Positions 17,895 to 26,409 are shown, counted from the first letter of the stretch. The stretch: 64,000 bases of DNA from Bradyrhizobium diversitatis (GCF_016031635.1 NZ_JACEGD010000008.1:206667-270666), one strand, 5' to 3'. The notes: generated from the letters alone by a model not told the origin. A program made the numbers and translations.

Positions 17895-18626
17895 TTACAG
17901 GGTCTGGCGGGGCGCGTGAACCTTCTTCTTCACGGTGAGATGGTCCTCAAGAATCGAATCATCTTCCAGAAGCTCTCTGGCTGTCGCCGCGTGAACAATC
18001 GTTCCGCGGTCCAGGATGATCGCGCGGTCTACGAGACGAAGAATCCGTCGTGCATGCTGCTCCACGATTATCCCTGCCATTCCCTCTGACTTGAAGATCT
18101 TGAGAAGGATCTTCAAGATGTCGTCGACCACGATCGGGGCCAACCCTTCAGTAGGCTCATCCAGCAGTAGGATCTTCGGGTTCAGCATGAGTGCGCGCGC
18201 TATCGCCAGCATCTGCTGCTCGCCCCCTGAGAGCTGGTTGCCCAGGTTCAGGCGCCTCTCCTGGAGTCTCGGGAACAGCTCATACGCCCGCTTTAAATTC
18301 CAGGCGCCGGGTATCGCAATCGCGGTGAGGTTCTCTTCGACAGTCAACGATCGAAAGATGTTTCGCTCCTGGGGTACCCATCCGAGACCGGCGCGGGCAC
18401 GTTGTTCAGGACCCAGATCACTCAATCGCCGCTTGCCGAGGCAAATGGTTCCGCCAAACTGGCTCGTTACGCCGACGATCGTATCGATCATCGTGGTTTT
18501 TCCAGCTCCATTGCGACCGAGCACAGCCAGCGCCTCTCCCTCCTTCAATTCGAGGGAGAGATCGGGCAGGACAACAGCGCGGCCATAGCCGGCTCGAACA
18601 TTCCGGAGGCTCAACAGGCTATTCAT
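17895..18626 (-). CDS. Branched-chain amino acid type ABC transporter ATPase (LivF-like)
   Basis: One of two ATPases of a HAAT-family importer. It has Walker A LGRNGAGKTT, Q-loop VPQERNIF, signature LSGGEQQMLAIARAL, Walker B ILLLDEPTEGL and switch His in VEQHA. ATG 18626 (MNSLLSLRNV) is chosen and overlaps the end of livG by eight bases; an ATG four codons earlier is possible. LivF types pair with LivG types at the LivH/LivM membrane dimer. It is the last gene of a five-gene operon transcribed away from ridA. Transporters of this class next to aromatic catabolic genes often import aromatic acids, so the substrate is likely not a branched-chain amino acid (inference). Confidence 0.93.
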   Translation of the reverse strand: MNSLLSLRNVRAGYGRAVVLPDLSLELKEGEALAVLGRNGAGKTTMIDTIVGVTSQFGGTICLGKRRLSDLGPEQRARAGLGWVPQERNIFRSLTVEENLTAIAIPGAWNLKRAYELFPRLQERRLNLGNQLSGGEQQMLAIARALMLNPKILLLDEPTEGLAPIVVDDILKILLKIFKSEGMAGIIVEQHARRILRLVDRAIILDRGTIVHAATARELLEDDSILEDHLTVKKKVHAPRQTL

Positions 18627-19374
18627 GTTCGGCCTCACCCAGATAGACTGCCTTCACACGTGGATCGGAGCTGACCTGATCCGCAGACCCGCGTGTCAAC
18701 ACAGAACCGCTTACCAGGACCGTGATCATATCGGCAAAGCTGAAGACAAGATCCATGTCATGCTCAATCAGGACGACAGATACGTCGCGGGGCAGGGACG
18801 CCAGGACATCAAGTATTGTGGCCCGATCATGCTCGGGTACGCCCGCCGCGGGTTCGTCCAGCAGGAGAACCTTTGGACGAGAAGCGAACGCGACTGCAAT
18901 TTCCAGCAGTCGCTGCTGACCGTACGACAAGCTTGAGGCGATGTTGCGAAGGACATCGGTCAGCAGAAAGGTGTCAGCGAGGGCCGATGCCTGTTTCATA
19001 ATGCCGTGCCGCGATCCGGCGGGCCGCCACGGATTCCGGCCGAAGCCGTCGCGTTCCGAAACAGCCAGTGCCAGTGTTTCCAGTACAGTGAGCGTTGGAA
19101 ACAACTGATTGATCTGGAACGTTCGAACGAGACCCCGGCGTACCCGCCCGTGAATTCCCAGGCCGGAAATATCCTCTCCGTTAAGCAGGACGCAGCCGCT
19201 GGTCGGATTGAGAACACCGGTGAGCAGGTTGATAAAGGTCGTCTTGCCAGCACCGTTTGGCCCGATGAGTGCGTGTCGTGAGCCCTGTTCGAGTGTGAAC
19301 GAAACGTTGTCTGTCGCGGTTATGCCACCGAAACGTTTAACGAGCTGTCTGGTCTCAAGTGCATTTGTACTCAT
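18619..19374 (-). CDS. Branched-chain amino acid type ABC transporter ATPase (LivG-like)
   Basis: The 251-residue ATPase shows Walker A IGPNGAGKTTF, the LivG-type RTFQINQLFPTLTV stretch with the Q-loop, signature LSYGQQRLLEIAVAFA, Walker B VLLLDEPAAGV and switch histidine in IEHDMDLVF. The signature has SYGQQ in place of SGGQ, which is normal for LivG. Its ATG overlaps the livM stop (ATGA), pointing to translational coupling. It works as the partner of the LivF-like ATPase in the inner-membrane complex. Confidence 0.93.
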   Translation of the reverse strand: MSTNALETRQLVKRFGGITATDNVSFTLEQGSRHALIGPNGAGKTTFINLLTGVLNPTSGCVLLNGEDISGLGIHGRVRRGLVRTFQINQLFPTLTVLETLALAVSERDGFGRNPWRPAGSRHGIMKQASALADTFLLTDVLRNIASSLSYGQQRLLEIAVAFASRPKVLLLDEPAAGVPEHDRATILDVLASLPRDVSVVLIEHDMDLVFSFADMITVLVSGSVLTRGSADQVSSDPRVKAVYLGEAEHE

Positions 19375-20414
19375 CAGCGCGGTTGACTCATCTTCGCGTC
19401 GTTGGCTTGCGGCGAGATTTGCCGGGGGCCGAGCCCCAGAAGGTTGGCGATGCTCCTGATAACTCGTGTGCGACCGACCTGGACAAGGACAACGAGCAGA
19501 AGACCAAGCCAGAAATGCCAGTATTGAGGAGTCGCGTCGGAGAGAACGCTTTGAATCAGTTTGAAGACACCGGCACCAATGATTCCACCATAGAGATATC
19601 CCGTGCCGCCAATTACCAGCATCAGGAGTGCATCAGCCGAACGGTGAAAGTCGAAGACGTCGAGTGATACGAACTGAGTGGTCTGTGCCATCAGTGCTCC
19701 TGCCACACCGGCATAAACAGAAGAGATTGTGTAAATTGCAACGAGGCGCGCATTGACAGGAATGCCAACCGCCGAAGCGCGCAGTTGATTGTCACGGATT
19801 GCACGTAGCGAAAGTCCAAAGGAAGAGCCGACTATTCGCCTGGCGAGCACAATTCCGAGAAACAGGATGGCCAGGCTGTAGCCGTATGCAGTCGTACCGT
19901 ATAAATCGAAGGGTATCAGGCCAAGGAGAGGGCCGATCGATATTCCCTGGAGCCCGTCCGCCCCGCCGGTAATGCCCGTCGCCTTGTTTGCAATCTCGCC
20001 GAGGAGCGATGTCACGCCGATCGTGACCATCAATCGGGTAAGGTCGGAGCCACGCAGGACCAGAAAGCTGGTAGCAAATCCGACCAGGCCCGCGGCAGCG
20101 GCCGATACGAGCAATCCGATAACAGGGTCACTCGTCACGTATATCGCAACCAGCCCGGCGCTATAGGCACCGACGCCAAAGAATGCCGCCTGGCCCAGTG
20201 AAACGATTCCGGCGTAACCCATGATGAGATCAAGCGAGAGCACAAACAGCGCAACAATTGCTATTTCACTGAGTAGTTGATGCCTTCCAGGAGCCAGAAA
20301 CATCGCCAACAGCAGAATGGTCCAGACTGCAAGCTCTGCGAGTCCCGACCTCGACTGTTCCACAAGGAAGCTGGTGTTTCGGCTTCGACCGGTCATCTGA
20401 ATAGCGGGGTGCAT
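19374..20414 (-). CDS. ABC transporter permease (LivM-like)
   Basis: The 346-residue protein is a polytopic inner-membrane permease. It has the LivM-type motif LDLIMGYAGIVSLGQAAFFG near residue 60 and the EAA-like loop RAIRDNQLRASAVGIPVNARL that contacts the ATPase. About nine hydrophobic segments are visible. A 30-residue hydrophilic N-terminus precedes the first helix, so a start at the internal methionine MTGRSRN (residue 7) is also possible. It lies six bases after livH and is coupled to livG. Confidence 0.92.
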   Translation of the reverse strand: MHPAIQMTGRSRNTSFLVEQSRSGLAELAVWTILLLAMFLAPGRHQLLSEIAIVALFVLSLDLIMGYAGIVSLGQAAFFGVGAYSAGLVAIYVTSDPVIGLLVSAAAAGLVGFATSFLVLRGSDLTRLMVTIGVTSLLGEIANKATGITGGADGLQGISIGPLLGLIPFDLYGTTAYGYSLAILFLGIVLARRIVGSSFGLSLRAIRDNQLRASAVGIPVNARLVAIYTISSVYAGVAGALMAQTTQFVSLDVFDFHRSADALLMLVIGGTGYLYGGIIGAGVFKLIQSVLSDATPQYWHFWLGLLLVVLVQVGRTRVIRSIANLLGLGPRQISPQANDAKMSQPR

Positions 20415-20420
20415 GGGGTC

Positions 20421-21275
20421 TTATTGTGCTTTCGAGAGGAGCCCCTGAGGGCGCATGAGCAGGACGACGATCATCAGCGTGTAGATCGCGAACGAACCTG
20501 TGTCCGGCAGATAGTACTTGCCTGCGACGTCAGCTATTCCGAGCAGGAGCGATGCCAGGAATGGACCAATGAGTCCCGACGTTCCCCCGACTGTAACGAC
20601 AATCAGGAAGTAGATCATGAACTTGAGAGGAAAGTTCGGATCAAGACCGACTATCTCGACTCCCAGCGCGCCACCCAACCCGGCCAGACCCGAACCAATC
20701 GCAAAAGTAAGTGAGAAGATCGGCCCGACACTTATGCCGAGCCCACGTGCCACGCGCCTGTCATCGACTGCTGCCCGGAGGCGACTGCCGAAGCTGGTCT
20801 TCATCAGGATCACTTGCAGTATGATCAAAATGGCAACGCCCATCGCAACAACGAGCGCCCGGTAGCGACCCACGCTCAGTAGCTCGAGCTCAAAGCGACC
20901 CTGAAGAAATGCGGGAAGCTGGAATGACTGTTGCTGCGAACCCATAAAGTACGTAACCGCGGCAACGGACATGAAGACGATGCCAATCGAAAACAGTACC
21001 TGGTCAAGGTGGCCACACGTGTAGAGGCGAACGTAAAGCGTCCTTTCGAGCAAAAGTCCCAGCATGGCCGTTGCCAGAAACGCAATGGGAAGCGCCATCA
21101 GGAAGGGGACGTGCCAATCGTTCAAAAGAACGGTCGTGACATAGCCGCCTGTCATGGCGAACGCGCCATGGGCGAGGTTGACGAAGTTCATCAGCCCCAG
21201 AGTAACGGCTAATCCGCACGCCAGGACAAACAGCAGCATGCCGTAAGCGACGCCGTCGAACAAAATAGTCAGCAT
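20421..21275 (-). CDS. ABC transporter permease (LivH-like)
   Basis: The 284-residue permease has the LivH-type N-terminus with GLMNFVNLAHGAFAMTGGYV, the loop RAAVDDRRVARGLGISVGPIF that docks the ATPase, and about eight membrane helices, ending LMRPQGLLSKAQ. It forms the membrane channel with the LivM-like subunit. The gene follows the binding-protein gene by 24 bases. Confidence 0.93.
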   Translation of the reverse strand: MLTILFDGVAYGMLLFVLACGLAVTLGLMNFVNLAHGAFAMTGGYVTTVLLNDWHVPFLMALPIAFLATAMLGLLLERTLYVRLYTCGHLDQVLFSIGIVFMSVAAVTYFMGSQQQSFQLPAFLQGRFELELLSVGRYRALVVAMGVAILIILQVILMKTSFGSRLRAAVDDRRVARGLGISVGPIFSLTFAIGSGLAGLGGALGVEIVGLDPNFPLKFMIYFLIVVTVGGTSGLIGPFLASLLLGIADVAGKYYLPDTGSFAIYTLMIVVLLMRPQGLLSKAQ

Positions 21276-21299
21276 GTTTCTGTCGCCCCAGGCCGGCTA

Positions 21300-22487
21300 T
21301 CAGGGTGATTTCTTCTTGGCCAGTTTTACCGGATCCTTGACGTCGGGGATTGTCTCGAGCTCGACGTTGTATAGTTCCCCGTAGCGCCGCATGACCTTGC
21401 GGACATAGACATTCTGGATAATGTCTCGCGTGTCCGGATCGATGGAGACGGGCCCCCGGGGGCTCATCCAGGCGAGGCCCTTCATTGCGTCCACCAGTCG
21501 CTGTCCATCGACGGAGCCGGCCGTTTTCCTGACAGCCTCGTAGATCAAGTGCATGCCGTCATATGCATGGACGGCCGGAAGATCAGGGCGGCCGCCGTTC
21601 GTGGCCGCCTTGTAATCCGCAACAAACTCCCGGTTTTCGGGGGAGTCGTGGGCTGCCGAGTAATGTTGGGTACTCGCAAGTCCCACAGCTGCGTCTCCGA
21701 GGGTATTCAGCACCTCGTCTTCGACGATTGATCCTGCCGTGATGACCTTAAGACCGCTCTTGTCGAGGCCGCGCTCGATGATCTGCTTCATGATCGACGT
21801 ACCTGCACCGGTCGGCACAAAGACAAAGAGCGCGTCAGCTTTCGCATCCGCTGCGCGCTGAAGGGCCGGCGAGAAGTCCGGATCCCGAAGTGGTACGCGC
21901 AGCGCGCCGGCGACTGCGCCGCCCTTCGAGGAAAAACGCTCCCTGAACGCTCTTTCAGCATCTATGCCGGGCCCGTAGTCGCTTACGAGCGTTACCACCT
22001 TCGCGATCGAATTCTTCCGGGCCCAATCGGCCAGCGGTTCAGTGACCTGCGGCAACGTGTAGCTCGTGCGGACGATATAGGGGGATGCTTCCGTGATCGT
22101 CGAAGTGGCGGCCATCATCACGACCATCGGGACCTTTGCCTGGGTTGCCAGAGGTGCAACGGAAAGGGCAACCGGAGTCAGACCGAATCCTGCCAGCAGG
22201 TTCACCTTGTCGTTGGTGACCAGCTCCTGCGCGAGCCGCTTCGCGATATCAGGTGTGCCGGTATCGTCCTTGAGTACGATCTCGACCCGTCTGCCAGCGA
22301 CGGTGTTGCCGTGCTTCTTGATATACAGGTTCACGCCGGTCTCAATCATTCGTCCGGTTGAGGCGAAGGGCCCGGTCATCGGGACAATAAGCCCGATCCT
22401 GAGCGTGTCCTGCGCGAAACAAACGCCCGGCAGTGCCATCGCCAGGGCGCTCAGCCAACTCATTGCAATCGAGCTTCTCGAGAACAT
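21300..22487 (-). CDS. Periplasmic substrate-binding protein of the Liv-type transporter
   Basis: A 395-residue type I periplasmic binding protein (Leu/Ile/Val-binding superfamily). The signal peptide runs from MFSRSSIAM to GVCFAQ, followed by DTLRIGLIVPMTGPFASTGR. Lobe features such as VVMMAATSTITEASPYIVRTSYT and VTLVSDYGPGIDAERAF are typical of amide/aromatic-binding members. ATG 22487 is chosen because GGAGG stands seven bases before it; an ATG two codons earlier sits too near. First gene of the transporter operon. An operator-like site lies about 100 bases upstream, shared in the divergent intergenic region with ridA. The ligand is inferred to be an aromatic acid such as anthranilate or 3-hydroxyanthranilate. 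Confidence 0.92.
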   Translation of the reverse strand: MFSRSSIAMSWLSALAMALPGVCFAQDTLRIGLIVPMTGPFASTGRMIETGVNLYIKKHGNTVAGRRVEIVLKDDTGTPDIAKRLAQELVTNDKVNLLAGFGLTPVALSVAPLATQAKVPMVVMMAATSTITEASPYIVRTSYTLPQVTEPLADWARKNSIAKVVTLVSDYGPGIDAERAFRERFSSKGGAVAGALRVPLRDPDFSPALQRAADAKADALFVFVPTGAGTSIMKQIIERGLDKSGLKVITAGSIVEDEVLNTLGDAAVGLASTQHYSAAHDSPENREFVADYKAATNGGRPDLPAVHAYDGMHLIYEAVRKTAGSVDGQRLVDAMKGLAWMSPRGPVSIDPDTRDIIQNVYVRKVMRRYGELYNVELETIPDVKDPVKLAKKKSP

Positions 22488-22586
22488 CGGCATTCCTCCT
22501 TCGAATCTGAACGACCGCTCGCTCGCCACGCAGCGGTTGCCGGTGAGCGGAATGTCATCGTTTTACGTTGCGGTGACGCTACGAAC

Positions 22587-22602
22587 AAAATTTCGTAATT
22601 TC
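22587..22602. promoter_or_regulatory. Operator variant before the transporter operon
   Basis: AAAATTTCGTAATTTC matches 12 of 16 positions of the palindrome ATAATTTCGAAATTAT. It lies 100 bases upstream of the binding-protein start, on the transporter side of the divergent region. Confidence 0.5.
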
Positions 22603-22668
22603 AAGTAATTTCCAGACAATGTTTTTTCAGCAAAATCTGTTCGCGGGGCGCCGCCGGGCAATTTCAAT

Positions 22669-22684
22669 TGAATTTCGAAATTAT
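22669..22684. promoter_or_regulatory. Operator variant before ridA
   Basis: TGAATTTCGAAATTAT matches 14 of 16 positions with a perfect right half. The bases that follow, ATGAGATA, resemble those after the site at 14346. It lies 91 bases before the ridA start. Confidence 0.7.
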
Positions 22685-22775
22685 ATGAGATAGTCGGTCT
22701 GACACCCGGCTATGTCTTGCCGGTGACAGTCAGCGGATGCGGGCTGTTCAAATTAATCCGAAGATCGAGGCCGAC

Positions 22776-23180
22776 ATGCCGAAGACAATTGTTACGTCAC
22801 AATCCGCCCCGACGACTGGCTTTACCGAAGCGAGCAAGCCTGCTCCGATTGCGCAAGCGGTCCGCTTTGGCAACATGCTGTTCGTGTCGGGGCAGGGCCC
22901 GCTTGATCCCGCCACACGCGTTTTCGTCGATGGTGATATCGAGGTCCAGGCGCGGCAAACGCTTCGCAATCTCTTGCGCGTGCTCGATGCGGGTGGAGCG
23001 ACGCTGGCCAACGTCGTGAACATGCGCGTCATTTTGCGCAATGTGGATGATTTCCCCCGCTTCAATGAAGTGTTCAGGGAGTTTCTGGAAGGGGAGAAGG
23101 TGACGCGCACGTGTATCGGCGCAACACCGCACAGGGCAGGGGTCAATATCGAAATCGATTGCGTTGCAATGTTCGATTAA
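22776..23180 (+). CDS. RidA-family 2-aminomuconate deaminase
   Basis: The 134-residue Rid/YjgF protein probably hydrolyses the enamine 2-aminomuconate to 2-oxohex-3-enedioate (4-oxalocrotonate) and ammonia. It has GNMLFVSGQGPLDPATR, DIEVQARQTLRNLLRVLDAGG, the substrate-binding arginine in VTRTCIGAT and the acidic motif NIEIDCVA. General RidA proteins act on 2-aminoacrylate; the assignment here rests on the gene lying between the decarboxylase and transporter of a 3-hydroxyanthranilate cluster, where NbaF/AmnD-type deaminases occur. ATG 22776 is preferred over the upstream in-frame codon. It is followed by the ACMS decarboxylase gene after 127 bases. Confidence 0.85.
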   Translation: MPKTIVTSQSAPTTGFTEASKPAPIAQAVRFGNMLFVSGQGPLDPATRVFVDGDIEVQARQTLRNLLRVLDAGGATLANVVNMRVILRNVDDFPRFNEVFREFLEGEKVTRTCIGATPHRAGVNIEIDCVAMFD

Positions 23181-23307
23181 GTCCGCGTCAGCAAATCACG
23201 TTTCCTGGTGTTGCCCGCTCCTGCGCGTTGTTATCGCGGGCAGGCGGGTCCGGTGCAGGCCCGTTTGCTCTGTGTCCAACCCCGTTCGACGAGAACAGGA
23301 GCTGCTA

Positions 23308-24282
23308 GTGTTTACGTACCGCGTCGATACACATCATCACTATCTACCCCCGGCATACGTCGAAGCGGTGGGTCATCGTGCGATTGCGCGCACCCTGGTC
23401 TCGGGGCGTGCTCCGGAATGGACGCCCTCGCACTCGATTGACGCTATGGACCGTAACGGGATCCAGACAGCGGTGTTATCACTGTCTGCGCCCGGGTTCG
23501 TCTGCACCGATGCGGCCGGCACAGTGAAGTTGTGTCGTGTCTGCAATGAGTATGCTGCGCGGATGACTCACGACTACCCGGGTCGTTTCGGGTCTTTCGC
23601 GAGCCTGCCGCTGCCCGACGTCGACGCCAGTTTGCGGGAGATTGCCTATTGTCTCGACGAACTGGGAGCCGAGGGCATTTGTCTGTTGTCCAACTATGGT
23701 GGCGTCTATCCCGGAGACAGCCGGTTAGCTCCAGTCCTGGAAGAGCTCGATCGCCGGAAGGCGCTTGTCTACGTACATCCGACTGAGGGACCATGCGAAT
23801 GCGTCTGTGGTCTGCCTCCGGCTTCACTGGAGTTCCCGTTCGATACGACACGGGCGATCGCCAGCTTGATGTTTAGCGGTTCCTTCACGAAGTACCGAAA
23901 CCTGCGCTTTATCTTCTCGCACGCCGGCGGAGCTGTGCCGTTCCTCGCCGAACGACTTGCCCGGCTTGAGGCCAGGCCGGAATACAAGGAGGCGGTCCCG
24001 GACGGAGTATTGCGGCAGCTCGGAGATCTATATTTTGACACCGCGTTGTCGGCTAACGAAATCGCGCTTGGTGCGCTACTCCGTCTGACTTCGGCGGATC
24101 ACATCCTGTTCGGAAGCGACTATCCGCATGCGCCGGAAGCCACCATGGGACAATCGGTTCGTTCCTTGTCCGAACTTGTGGTCAATCCGGCAGACCTGGG
24201 AAAGATCGAACGCGAAAACGCCCTGCGGCTGATGCCAACGTTGAGGGCGCGCCAGGTAAAGGAACGCCAGGTATCGGTTTGA
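23308..24282 (+). CDS. 2-amino-3-carboxymuconate-6-semialdehyde decarboxylase (ACMSD, amidohydrolase 2 family)
   Basis: ACMSD is a zinc enzyme that removes CO2 from the ring-opened product of 3-hydroxyanthranilate. The 324-residue protein starts VDTHHHYLPPAY, where His9 and His11 form the HxH metal motif. Further metal and catalytic residues are in IFSHAGGAVPFLAERLARL and LFGSDYPHAPE. The GTG start at 23308 lies behind AACAGGAG; an ATG in frame at 23164 would overlap the ridA end and add an unrelated tail. It converges with the dioxygenase gene, the enzyme that makes its substrate. Related family members decarboxylate other aromatics, but the context favours ACMS. Confidence 0.87.
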   Translation: MFTYRVDTHHHYLPPAYVEAVGHRAIARTLVSGRAPEWTPSHSIDAMDRNGIQTAVLSLSAPGFVCTDAAGTVKLCRVCNEYAARMTHDYPGRFGSFASLPLPDVDASLREIAYCLDELGAEGICLLSNYGGVYPGDSRLAPVLEELDRRKALVYVHPTEGPCECVCGLPPASLEFPFDTTRAIASLMFSGSFTKYRNLRFIFSHAGGAVPFLAERLARLEARPEYKEAVPDGVLRQLGDLYFDTALSANEIALGALLRLTSADHILFGSDYPHAPEATMGQSVRSLSELVVNPADLGKIERENALRLMPTLRARQVKERQVSV

Positions 24283-24293
24283 TCCTGGCGTTC
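24262..24293. terminator. Stem-loop between convergent genes
   Basis: GAACGCCAGG and CCTGGCGTTC form a perfect 10-base-pair stem around a 12-base loop that contains the ACMSD stop codon. No T-run follows, so it may protect mRNA ends or act as a weak bidirectional terminator. Confidence 0.5.
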
Positions 24294-24301
24294 GCAGGGA
24301 T

Positions 24302-24811
24302 TCAGGGCCTGGGCATTACATTCCCGCACTTCTTGCAGGTGCGGGCATGTTCATCGTCGAAGAAGTTCTGATAGGCCTTCGACACCGGATCCGCTCGATA
24401 ATCGCCTACAACAAACCGCTCTTCGTGCAGAAAGTTATCGCACTTGGGGCAGAACCACTGAAATCGATCGACTTCGCCTTCCCGACGCTTTCGTTCGACG
24501 ATGAGGGCGAAAGCGTCGGGCGGGAAACGCGGCGAATGCGGAACGTTCGCAGGCATAAAGTTGACCGATCCTTCCGGGATAACAAGCACGTCTTCTGTGC
24601 CGTCTGATCGCCGGTAATGCAGGTTCATCGTGCCCTTGATCATGTAGGTGAATTCATCGCTGTCGTTGATATGGAATTCGCTCCGGTACTCGCGACCACG
24701 AGCGACGAAAGCAAGGGATTCCGCCTCTTGCCAGAGGACCTTCACGCGCTTTTGGCTTTCGGTCAGCTCTTGCATGGTCGCAACGAGGTCGACAAGGGGA
24801 AGGGGAAACAT
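24302..24811 (-). CDS. 3-hydroxyanthranilate 3,4-dioxygenase
   Basis: This iron(II) cupin enzyme opens the ring of 3-hydroxyanthranilate to give ACMS. In the 169-residue protein the iron ligands are His47, Glu53 and His92, in FHINDSDEFTY and NVPHSPRF. Arg43, Arg95 and Glu106 match the substrate-binding residues known in the Cupriavidus enzyme with a constant offset. The bacterial rubredoxin-like zinc site is complete: CPKC at 121-124 and CKKC, cysteines 159 and 162. ATG 24811 has GGAGAG just upstream; the longer open frame would start within the operator region. An operator copy lies 41 bases before the start. Confidence 0.94.
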   Translation of the reverse strand: MFPLPLVDLVATMQELTESQKRVKVLWQEAESLAFVARGREYRSEFHINDSDEFTYMIKGTMNLHYRRSDGTEDVLVIPEGSVNFMPANVPHSPRFPPDAFALIVERKRREGEVDRFQWFCPKCDNFLHEERFVVGDYRADPVSKAYQNFFDDEHARTCKKCGNVMPRP

Positions 24812-24851
24812 CAAGCTCTCCGGTTCAATACGACAGATTTCGACAGAATAG

Positions 24852-24867
24852 CAGATTTCGAAATTCG
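24852..24867. promoter_or_regulatory. Operator variant before the dioxygenase gene
   Basis: CAGATTTCGAAATTCG contains the perfect 10-base core ATTTCGAAAT. A half-site, CAGATTTCG, is repeated 18 bases away at 24834, so two protein dimers could bind side by side. Confidence 0.65.
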
Positions 24868-24988
24868 GAGAAGGGATTTGTTGCCGGGCGGGCGAGGCAG
24901 GCTCGTTCGGCGCCAGTGTTGGTGCAGCTTCTGCGATGCCGAGAAAGTCGAGCAGAATCACAGACTTTCTCGATCCGGGATATTGTGT

Positions 24989-25004
24989 TGATCTTCGAAA
25001 TTTC
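24989..25004. promoter_or_regulatory. Weak operator variant before the GntR gene
   Basis: TGATCTTCGAAATTTC keeps TTCGAAATT but only 10 of 16 positions. It lies about 40 bases before the regulator start, where autoregulation would be expected. The match is weak and could be chance. Confidence 0.4.
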
Positions 25005-25045
25005 CTACATTGGGTTCCAGAATCCCTCTATTCAGGATTTTTTGG

Positions 25046-25813
25046 ATGACGTTTGATTGGGGGCCCCCGGTTCGAATCGGGTCGAATCGGGAACATAAAA
25101 CGCTGACCGATGCGACAGTCGATCGGTTGCGGGGTGATATTATCTCCGGGCGACTGAAGTCAGGCGCAAAGGTCAAGTCAGAGGACTTGAAAGGGCTTTA
25201 TGGCGTCGGCACAAGTCCGATCCGCGAGGCTCTTTTTCAGCTGGCGAGCGAGGGGTTGGTCCGTGCGGACGGTCAACGCGGCTTCCGCGTCGCTGAACTC
25301 AACGAAAATGAATTGCTGGAGATTACGGACTGGCGCGCCAGACTTGAAGGCGAAGCACTTCGTCGCTCGATCATTAACGGTGATGTGAACTGGGAAGCAA
25401 ACGCGATTGCGGCGCTTCATCGGCTCAGGGGCGTTCAAACAAGCCGCGATTTAACCAGGGACAAGGCGGCGGATCTTTGGGAAGAGCGCCATCGCGAGTT
25501 TCATTTCGCCTTGTACGGCAAGTGCGGATCACCGTGGCTGCTGCGATTCTGCGAGCTGCTGATCCAGAATGGTGAGCGGTATCGCAGGGCCTTTGTCGAG
25601 TACAAGAGTATCGACCAGTCGATTACCCAGGAGCATGAGGCCATACTGGACGCCGCTGTAAAGCGCGACCACGTAAAGGCTGTGAGCATTCTCGACAAGC
25701 ACATTCGGCATGCTGGCGAACTCGCTCAAAAATTTCTTGAGAAGTCGCTGGCGCCGAAGGCTTCTTCAGCAAAGCTCAAGCCGCGTCGCGCTGGCCGCGG
25801 TCGAACGCACTAG
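25046..25813 (+). CDS. GntR-family transcriptional regulator, FCD subfamily
   Basis: The protein has an N-terminal winged helix-turn-helix (IISGRLKSGAKVKSEDLKGL, SPIREALFQLASEGLV, GQRGFRVAEL). A C-terminal helical FCD ligand-binding domain follows, with WRARLEGEALRRSI, the His-rich segment HREFHFALYGK, EHEAILDAAVKRDHVKAV and IRHAGELA. FadR/FCD proteins bind short palindromes and release them when a pathway acid binds. It is the best candidate to bind the shared ATAATTTCGAAATTAT sites. ATG 25046 (MTFDWGPP) is chosen; an ATG at 25010 is also in frame. It is transcribed divergently from the dioxygenase gene. Confidence 0.88.
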   Translation: MTFDWGPPVRIGSNREHKTLTDATVDRLRGDIISGRLKSGAKVKSEDLKGLYGVGTSPIREALFQLASEGLVRADGQRGFRVAELNENELLEITDWRARLEGEALRRSIINGDVNWEANAIAALHRLRGVQTSRDLTRDKAADLWEERHREFHFALYGKCGSPWLLRFCELLIQNGERYRRAFVEYKSIDQSITQEHEAILDAAVKRDHVKAVSILDKHIRHAGELAQKFLEKSLAPKASSAKLKPRRAGRGRTH

Positions 25814-26409
25814 CAGAGCGGACAAAAGCCGGTCAATCGACCGGAATGATGCCTCCACTGTAGTCTGGCCGCAGAAACACTGACAGGACAGCTGAGAGTG
25901 CGTCAGTCAGGGGGGCTGTCCCGGCGGAGACTGCAAAGGCAGGCGGCAAAGGCACGCGCATCTTCCGGGTCGCTCATTAACTCGCCGGCGGTGAGGCGAG
26001 TGGTGTGCGGGCGGTGGCCGATGGACCAGGCTGCGCGGACTGCCATAACACGACGCTCCATTAAATTCGGGCAGAGCCGCACCAAATGCCCGTTGACCCG
26101 GGCAAGCAGGCCATCGTCCGGCACGCAGGATGCCTCCGCCAGTCGCCAGAGCGACAAGGTTGACCGGGGCGCCGCGCCATGCAGGGAGCGCGGAAGGTGC
26201 GTCTGGCGCAGAAACCTCCCTTTCAGCGTCCATGCCGGCTCCTGGCGGCAGTCGCGCATCCTTGCTGAAATGCCCGTTCGCAGTATCGATGACCTGCCTC
26301 GCGACCGCAGTGCGCTGCGAGGACGGCGTCGGCTTGCCTTGCCCGGTGACATCTTCAGAAAGGCCTTGCTCTTAACGCCGCATTAGGCAACAGCTGGTAT
26401 GCAAGAATG
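25814..26409. other. 596-base stretch without a recognised gene
   Basis: A minus-strand open frame at 25903-26352 ends with a coding-like segment (DDGLLARVNGHLVRLCPNL, then GELMSDPEDARAFAACLC) but has no domain I recognise and no clear ribosome binding site. It may be the remains of a gene. Nothing else is supported. Confidence 0.35.

Noticed and set aside
22776..23180. General housekeeping RidA
   Set aside because: The position within the operator-linked 3-hydroxyanthranilate cluster makes 2-aminomuconate deaminase more likely, although sequence alone does not separate the two.
24302..24961. Longer dioxygenase start at 24961
   Set aside because: It would place the operator inside the coding region and add 50 residues not seen in the family. 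ATG 24811 has a good ribosome binding site.
25903..26352. Minus-strand 149-codon open frame between GntR and the chemoreceptor
   Set aside because: Part of it looks coding, but there is no ribosome binding site, no family and biased composition. It is kept only as a note on the region.
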